Part shown: positions 5,473 to 10,127 of the stretch, one piece after another
Numbering within the stretch: the first letter of the stretch is position 1
How the letters are laid out: each line of letters opens with the position of its first letter
Assembly (NCBI GenBank): GCA_018882645.1
Contig: VERM01000029.1
Coordinates: forward strand, 1-10,127
DNA length: 10,127 nt
Reading direction: 5' to 3'
Source of the DNA: Ferruginibacter sp.
Lineage (GTDB): Bacteria > Bacteroidota > Bacteroidia > Chitinophagales > Chitinophagaceae
Program-made: the position numbers and the translations under genes
Notes under the pieces: generated by a model
Databases searched by the model: none
Seen by the model: only the letters and a program-made list of their open reading frames with translations
What the model was told of the DNA's origin: nothing

Positions 5473-7938
5473 ATGCAAGTATTAAAATTTGGAGGTACCT
5501 CTGTAGCCAATGCGGAAAATATCAGAAAGGTTATCTCCATAGTAAATGATGCCAATAAAAAAAGCTCAGCTATTGTAGTAGTGTCAGCTCTGGGAGGGAT
5601 TACTGATTTGCTTCTCGACGCAGGTTCACTCGCTGCCGAAAAAAAATCATCTTATTTTGAAAAGCTCACTACAATAGAGCAGCGTCATATCGACTGTATC
5701 AGACAACTCATTTCTGAAGATAATCAATCTCCTTTACTTGGATTGATCAAAGAAAGTATTGAGGAGTTGAAATCACTTCTCAATAGTTTTTTTGTAATTG
5801 GTGAAATTACCGCCCGCTCCAAAGACCGCATTGCCGGATACGGAGAATGGCTTTCATCGCAAATCATTGCCCAGGCTTGTAAAGAGAGCGGTATAGATGC
5901 ATTATGGAAAGACAGCAGGGAATTGATTGTTACCAATTCTTCATACGGAACTGCTGCTGTTGATTTTTCTGTTACTGATGCACGCATCGCTGAATTTGTT
6001 GCCTCCGGTAATCACCAGTCTTATATACTTCCCGGATTCATAGCATCCGACAAGAATGGCGTGCCAACAACCCTCGGAAGGGGTGGGTCCGACTACACTG
6101 CAGCTATTGTGGCTTCTGCTCTGAATGTGTCTAATCTCGAAATATGGACTGATGTGAGCGGAATGATGACGGCGGATCCGCGTCTCAGCAGCAATGCCAA
6201 AATCATCCCTCACATTTCCTATCAGGAGGCAATGGAGCTGTCTCACTTCGGAGCTAAAGTAATTTATCCTCCCACCATACAGCCTGTTATGAATAAAAAT
6301 ATTCCGGTCTGGATAAAAAATACTTTTGCACCCAATGATTATGGAACAAAAATTTCCAACGGAAAGCAGGAAGGAATTCCAAACGAATCTAAAGATGTTG
6401 AAATGGTAACCGGTATTTCAAGCATCAACAATATTTGTTTGATTACTTTGGAAGGCAATGATATCAATGGTATACCGGGGTTTGCCAAAAGATTGTTTGA
6501 AATTTTCAGCATTGAAAAAATTAAAATTATCCTGATTACACAAAGCTCCTCTGAGCAATCTATTACGCTTGCAATTGAAAGTAGTGCCGCACTGAAAGCA
6601 CGCAACGCCATTGATTATGCTTTTGCCAATGAACTGGCATTGCAACAGCTGGCTCCTCCAAAAATTGAATCCGGCCTGTCTATTATTGCGGCTGTAGGAG
6701 AAAATATGCGCAACCATCCCGGTGTAAGTGGACGTATGTTCAGTGCCATGGGAAGAAACGGTATCAATATCCGGGCCATCGCACAAGGGTCTTCTGAAAA
6801 AAATATCTCCGCGGTGATCAATACCACAGATGTCAGTAAGTCCATCAATGTGCTGCACGAAGAGTTTTTTGAAAAAACATATAAGCAACTTAATGTTTTT
6901 CTTGCCGGAACAGGAAACGTGGGGCAGCGATTGCTCGAACAAATTCATCAGCAGATCGGTTTTCTTCAGGAAAAAATGCGTGTCAACATCAGACTCATAG
7001 GTCTTTGCAACACCCGTAAAATGCTGATAGATGAAAAAGGTATTGATACCGGCAATTGGCAGGAAGCATTGAGCAATGCCCCTTCAGCTGATCTTTCTCT
7101 TTTTGTGGAGGAGATCATCAGACTGAATCTGCGAAATGCAGTTTTTGTAGATGTTACCGCAAGCAATGTAGTGGCAGATGTGTATCACAGATTGCTCCTA
7201 AAGAGTATCTCCGTAGTGGCATGCAACAAACTGGCAGCCGCATCATCCTATCAGAATTACAAAAAACTCAAAGACCTGTCCCGCGAATACAATGCACAGT
7301 TTTTATTTGAAACCAATGTAGGTGCAAGTCTTCCCATCATCGGAACCATCAATGATTTAATGCATAGTGGCGACCGGATTCACAAGATTGAAGCAGTTCT
7401 CAGCGGAACGCTGAATTTCGTTTTCAATAATTACGATGGGAAAAAGAAGTTTGCCGATGTGGTCAAGCAAGCACAGGCGGAAGGTTACACAGAGCCCGAT
7501 CCTCGTCTTGATCTCAGTGGCACCGATGTGATGAGAAAGATTATGATACTGGCAAGAGAGGCCGGACAACAGCTGGAAATGGAGAGTATTATCAATAACT
7601 GTTTTATGCCCGATGCTTGTATGAAAGGAACAGTAGATGACTTTTATGAGGAGATGGCCAAACAGGAAGTCCATTTCAAAGCTTTGTTTGATAAAGCGAA
7701 TGGTAGTGGGCATAAACTGAAATTTGTTGCCACATATAGCCATGGAAAAGCCTCGGTAGGATTGCAGCATATCCATCCGGAAAATGATCTGTATCATTTG
7801 TATGGAAAAGATAATGTCGTGTTGTTCTATACAGATCGATATAAGGATCAGCCACTGGTCATCAAGGGTGCCGGTGCTGGCGCCGACGTTACCGCAAGCG
7901 GTGTTTTTGCCGATATCATTAGAGCATCAAAAGTTTAA
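5473..7938 (+). CDS. thrA: Bifunctional aspartokinase / homoserine dehydrogenase
   Basis: An 821-residue fusion, almost exactly the length of E. coli ThrA (820). It catalyses phosphorylation of aspartate and, later in the pathway, NAD(P)H-dependent reduction of aspartate semialdehyde to homoserine. The kinase half (about 1-295) opens with KFGGTS (5-10) and has the LGRGGSDYTA nucleotide-binding loop (201-210). Two ACT regulatory modules follow (about 310-465), the likely site of feedback inhibition by threonine. The dehydrogenase half starts near 473 with the Rossmann glycine motif G479-T-G-N-V-G484, then ACNK (K586) and GTDVMRK with D685 and K689, which match the catalytic Asp/Lys of yeast homoserine dehydrogenase. 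Both active sites look intact. MQVLKFGGTS fixes the start. It leads thrB by 9 bases in one operon and is probably controlled by the upstream leader. Confidence 0.97.
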   Translation: MQVLKFGGTSVANAENIRKVISIVNDANKKSSAIVVVSALGGITDLLLDAGSLAAEKKSSYFEKLTTIEQRHIDCIRQLISEDNQSPLLGLIKESIEELKSLLNSFFVIGEITARSKDRIAGYGEWLSSQIIAQACKESGIDALWKDSRELIVTNSSYGTAAVDFSVTDARIAEFVASGNHQSYILPGFIASDKNGVPTTLGRGGSDYTAAIVASALNVSNLEIWTDVSGMMTADPRLSSNAKIIPHISYQEAMELSHFGAKVIYPPTIQPVMNKNIPVWIKNTFAPNDYGTKISNGKQEGIPNESKDVEMVTGISSINNICLITLEGNDINGIPGFAKRLFEIFSIEKIKIILITQSSSEQSITLAIESSAALKARNAIDYAFANELALQQLAPPKIESGLSIIAAVGENMRNHPGVSGRMFSAMGRNGINIRAIAQGSSEKNISAVINTTDVSKSINVLHEEFFEKTYKQLNVFLAGTGNVGQRLLEQIHQQIGFLQEKMRVNIRLIGLCNTRKMLIDEKGIDTGNWQEALSNAPSADLSLFVEEIIRLNLRNAVFVDVTASNVVADVYHRLLLKSISVVACNKLAAASSYQNYKKLKDLSREYNAQFLFETNVGASLPIIGTINDLMHSGDRIHKIEAVLSGTLNFVFNNYDGKKKFADVVKQAQAEGYTEPDPRLDLSGTDVMRKIMILAREAGQQLEMESIINNCFMPDACMKGTVDDFYEEMAKQEVHFKALFDKANGSGHKLKFVATYSHGKASVGLQHIHPENDLYHLYGKDNVVLFYTDRYKDQPLVIKGAGAGADVTASGVFADIIRASKV

Positions 7939-7947
7939 ATTCATCAC

Positions 7948-8871
7948 ATGAACTCAATCACAGTAAAATCACCTGCCTCTGTGGCCAATCTCTGTTGCGG
8001 TTTCGATATCATGGGTATCGCACTTAGCGGTTTATATGATGTAATGAAGCTTACTAAAAGAGACGAGCCAGGTATTTCCATTAAACATACAGACCGATAT
8101 AATTTATCGGAGAATCCTTCTGAAAACGTTGCCGGTGTTGCATTGCAAGCGATGATGGATGCTTTGAAATATACCAATGGTTTTGACGTGGTGATAGATA
8201 AGCAGATAAAGCCCGGAAGCGGTATAGGTTCCAGTGCAGCCAGCGCAACGGGTATAGTAGTGGCCGCAAATGAATTGCTGGGAAAACCTTTCGGTAAAAA
8301 AGAACTTGTTTCATTTGCCATGGAAGGGGAGGCGCTTGCAAGCGGTTCACGCCACGCGGATAATCTGGCTCCATGTATTTACGGCGGTCTCACACTAATA
8401 AGGGAAACATCTACATTGGATATCATTGAACTGCCCATTCCGCCAATGTATGTGAATATCATTCACCCTCAAATAGAAATCAAAACTTCATATGCCCGTC
8501 AGATTCTTCCAAAGGAAGTGCCATTGAAAAGTGCCATTACCCAATGGGCCAATGTGGCCGGATTAATCGCCGGTTTTATTAAATCGGATTACGGCTTAAT
8601 CAGCAGATCTTTGAATGATGTAATTGTTGAACCCGTGAGAAGTAAATTGATTCCCGGCTTTGATCAGGTAAAGAAAAAGTCTATCGAAGCCGGCGCACTG
8701 GGGGGAGGTATCGCAGGAAGTGGTCCTTCTTTGTTTATGTTCAGTGAGAATATTTCCATCGCTCAAGCAGTAGAAGAAGAAATGAAAACAGTATATCAGG
8801 ATCTGGGAATTGAGTATAAAACATACATTACCACTATTGGAGAAGGTATAATTGTTGAATCTTTAAGTTAA
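7948..8871 (+). CDS. thrB: Homoserine kinase
   Basis: A 307-residue GHMP-family kinase that phosphorylates homoserine with ATP to O-phosphohomoserine, the substrate of threonine synthase. The N-terminus has the family pattern VKSPASVANLCCGFD (6-20). The ATP-binding glycine/serine loop PGSGIGSSAAS runs from P89 to S99. A second motif, EGEALASGSRHADN, spans residues 126-139, and the C-terminal glycine-rich GGGIAGSGPS spans 252-261. Length and motif order are normal for bacterial ThrB and nothing appears broken. The ATG lies 9 bases after the thrA stop without a Shine-Dalgarno-like motif, so it is surely cotranscribed with thrA. The enzyme is cytosolic. An overlapping antisense ORF at its 5' end is a shadow. 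Confidence 0.96.
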   Translation: MNSITVKSPASVANLCCGFDIMGIALSGLYDVMKLTKRDEPGISIKHTDRYNLSENPSENVAGVALQAMMDALKYTNGFDVVIDKQIKPGSGIGSSAASATGIVVAANELLGKPFGKKELVSFAMEGEALASGSRHADNLAPCIYGGLTLIRETSTLDIIELPIPPMYVNIIHPQIEIKTSYARQILPKEVPLKSAITQWANVAGLIAGFIKSDYGLISRSLNDVIVEPVRSKLIPGFDQVKKKSIEAGALGGGIAGSGPSLFMFSENISIAQAVEEEMKTVYQDLGIEYKTYITTIGEGIIVESLS

Positions 8872-8910
8872 ACATATAAATCGCTAAATCCGAAATAGAG
8901 ATAAATCACA

Positions 8911-10127
8911 ATGAAATATTTCAGTCTCAATAACAGATCTTCTTTTGTCGATTTTAAAGAAGCGACCATAAGAGGTCAGGCTCCCGACAAGGGGCTGTAT
9001 TTTCCTGAGTACATACCAATGCTCGATAGAAAACTAATAAATGAAATTGAAAGTTTGTCTAACGAAGAAATTGCATTCAATGTGATTAAACCATTCGTAG
9101 GTGATGTTATCTCGCAGGAAGATTTATTTGATATTGTAATGCAAACGGTCAATTTTCCTGTTCCTCTGGTAAAGCTAAATGAGAATATTTTTTCTCTTGA
9201 AATGTATCATGGAAATACACTTGCTTTTAAAGACATCGGAGCCAGATTTATGAGCAGATGTCTCGCTCATTTTGTGAAAGACAATGATAAGAAAATTACG
9301 GTGCTGGTGGCCACTTCTGGCGATACCGGCGGTGCAGTGGCTGACGGATTTTGCAATGTTGATGGCGTGGATGTGGAAATATTGTATACTTCGGGCAAGG
9401 TGAGTAAAGTACAGGAAAAGCAACTGACATCACTGGGGAAGAATATTCATGCACTTGAAGTGAAAGGAACATTTGACGATTGTCAGCAAATGGTGAAGAA
9501 GGCTTTTGAAGATCATGAATTGAATCAAAAATTATTTCTGACTTCAGCCAACTCCATAAATGTGGCCAGATGGTTGCCTCAACAGTTTTTTTATTTTTTT
9601 GCATACAAGCAATGGCCTGATAAATCAAAACCTCCAGTAGTGTGTGTGCCAAGTGGTAATTTCGGAAATATCTGTTCGGCTTTATTGGCGCATATTTCTG
9701 GTTTGCCGGTTAAACATTTTATTGCTGCGTGCAATGCCAATGATGTTGTTCCTGATTTCATGAGAACTTTCAAATATAAGCCCAAAAAAGCAGTAGCGAC
9801 TATATCCAATGCAATGGATGTGGGTGACCCCAGTAATTTTATACGTATTTTGGAACTGTTCGAAAGCAAAACAAATGAGCTGTCCTCGCTGCTTTCTGCC
9901 TACAGTATTTCTGATGAAGAAACCACAGCAACAATACAATCGGTTGATAAAGAAAACAATTACCTGCTCGATCCTCACGGTGCAGTTGGATATCTTTCTC
10001 TAAAAAGATATTTAGACCAGCACACAAATGAAAAAGGCTTTTTTGCCGAAACAGCTCATCCTGTGAAGTTCTATGATGTGGTGGAGCCCATCATAAACAG
10101 GAAAATTGAGTTACCCCAGGCTATAGC
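8911..10127 (+). CDS. thrC: Threonine synthase (3' end beyond the window)
   Basis: The reading frame is open from ATG 8911 to the right edge (405 full codons), so the gene is cut by the window and not broken. The product is a PLP enzyme that converts O-phosphohomoserine to threonine plus phosphate. The start MKYFSLNN is characteristic of ThrC. The PLP lysine is K107 in LAFKDIGAR, the same number as in E. coli ThrC. ATSGDTGGA (134-142) and the phosphate/cofactor loop PSGNFGN (247-253) are present, as is the GKVSKVQEKQL segment (162-172). Family members of this fold are about 430-440 residues, so only some 25-35 residues and the stop should be missing. It follows thrB by 39 bases, the widest gap in the operon, with no terminator evident, so it most likely shares the transcript. 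Confidence 0.95.
   Translation, partial: MKYFSLNNRSSFVDFKEATIRGQAPDKGLYFPEYIPMLDRKLINEIESLSNEEIAFNVIKPFVGDVISQEDLFDIVMQTVNFPVPLVKLNENIFSLEMYHGNTLAFKDIGARFMSRCLAHFVKDNDKKITVLVATSGDTGGAVADGFCNVDGVDVEILYTSGKVSKVQEKQLTSLGKNIHALEVKGTFDDCQQMVKKAFEDHELNQKLFLTSANSINVARWLPQQFFYFFAYKQWPDKSKPPVVCVPSGNFGNICSALLAHISGLPVKHFIAACNANDVVPDFMRTFKYKPKKAVATISNAMDVGDPSNFIRILELFESKTNELSSLLSAYSISDEETTATIQSVDKENNYLLDPHGAVGYLSLKRYLDQHTNEKGFFAETAHPVKFYDVVEPIINRKIELPQAI

Noticed and set aside
6418-6948. A 176-codon minus-strand ORF inside thrA.
   Set aside because: It is antisense to the ACT region of thrA, and its composition is that of a shadow frame. Other antisense ORFs in thrA, thrB and thrC were dismissed for the same reason.
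1-10127. Mobile element, defence system or CRISPR.
   Set aside because: There are no transposase, integrase, nuclease or toxin-antitoxin genes, no repeat-spacer pattern and no long terminal repeats. Base use looks uniform across the window.

Overview
The window looks like a chromosomal segment from a member of the Bacteroidota. The evidence is a fused aspartokinase/homoserine dehydrogenase followed by thrB and thrC, AT-rich start regions with no Shine-Dalgarno motif, and two intergenic sites that fit the Bacteroidota promoter form TTG / TAnnTTTG. The SIMPL-family protein at the left edge also has a Bacteroidota flavour. I cannot name a genus. No tRNA, rRNA, CRISPR array or mobile element is visible.

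Layout. Positions 1-284 (+) are the 3' end of a SIMPL (DUF541) gene. Positions 338-5121 (-) are a tight four-gene signalling operon, read right to left: an H-NOX haem protein, a kinase with H-NOXA, three PAS domains and HisKA/HATPase, a stand-alone CheY/Rcp1-like receiver, and a REC-PAS-HisKA_3 kinase. The gaps are 6, 2 and 6 bases. A 351-base divergent intergenic region (5122-5472) separates this from the threonine operon on the + strand: thrA (5473-7938), thrB (7948-8871) and thrC (8911 to the right edge, incomplete).

The signalling operon reads as a nitric-oxide sensor. In animal soluble guanylate cyclase, H-NOX and H-NOXA lie on one chain and drive a cyclase. Here H-NOX is a separate protein, H-NOXA sits at the N-terminus of the neighbouring kinase, and the output is phosphotransfer. 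The kinase core and the small receiver resemble the Cph1/Rcp1 phytochrome pair. The last gene carries a second receiver fused to a NarX/LiaS-type kinase, so the signal may branch or be relayed. No DNA-binding or cyclic-nucleotide output domain is encoded here, so the final target is unknown.

The threonine operon converts aspartate (through a shared intermediate made by asd elsewhere) to threonine. Upstream of thrA is an unlisted 23-codon ORF (5325-5396) packed with Thr and Ile codons, very like the E. coli thrL leader peptide. A perfect 9-base inverted repeat brackets it, and the upstream arm covers its start codon. This suggests leader-peptide control of thrABC, but I see no convincing intrinsic terminator, so the mechanism is open.
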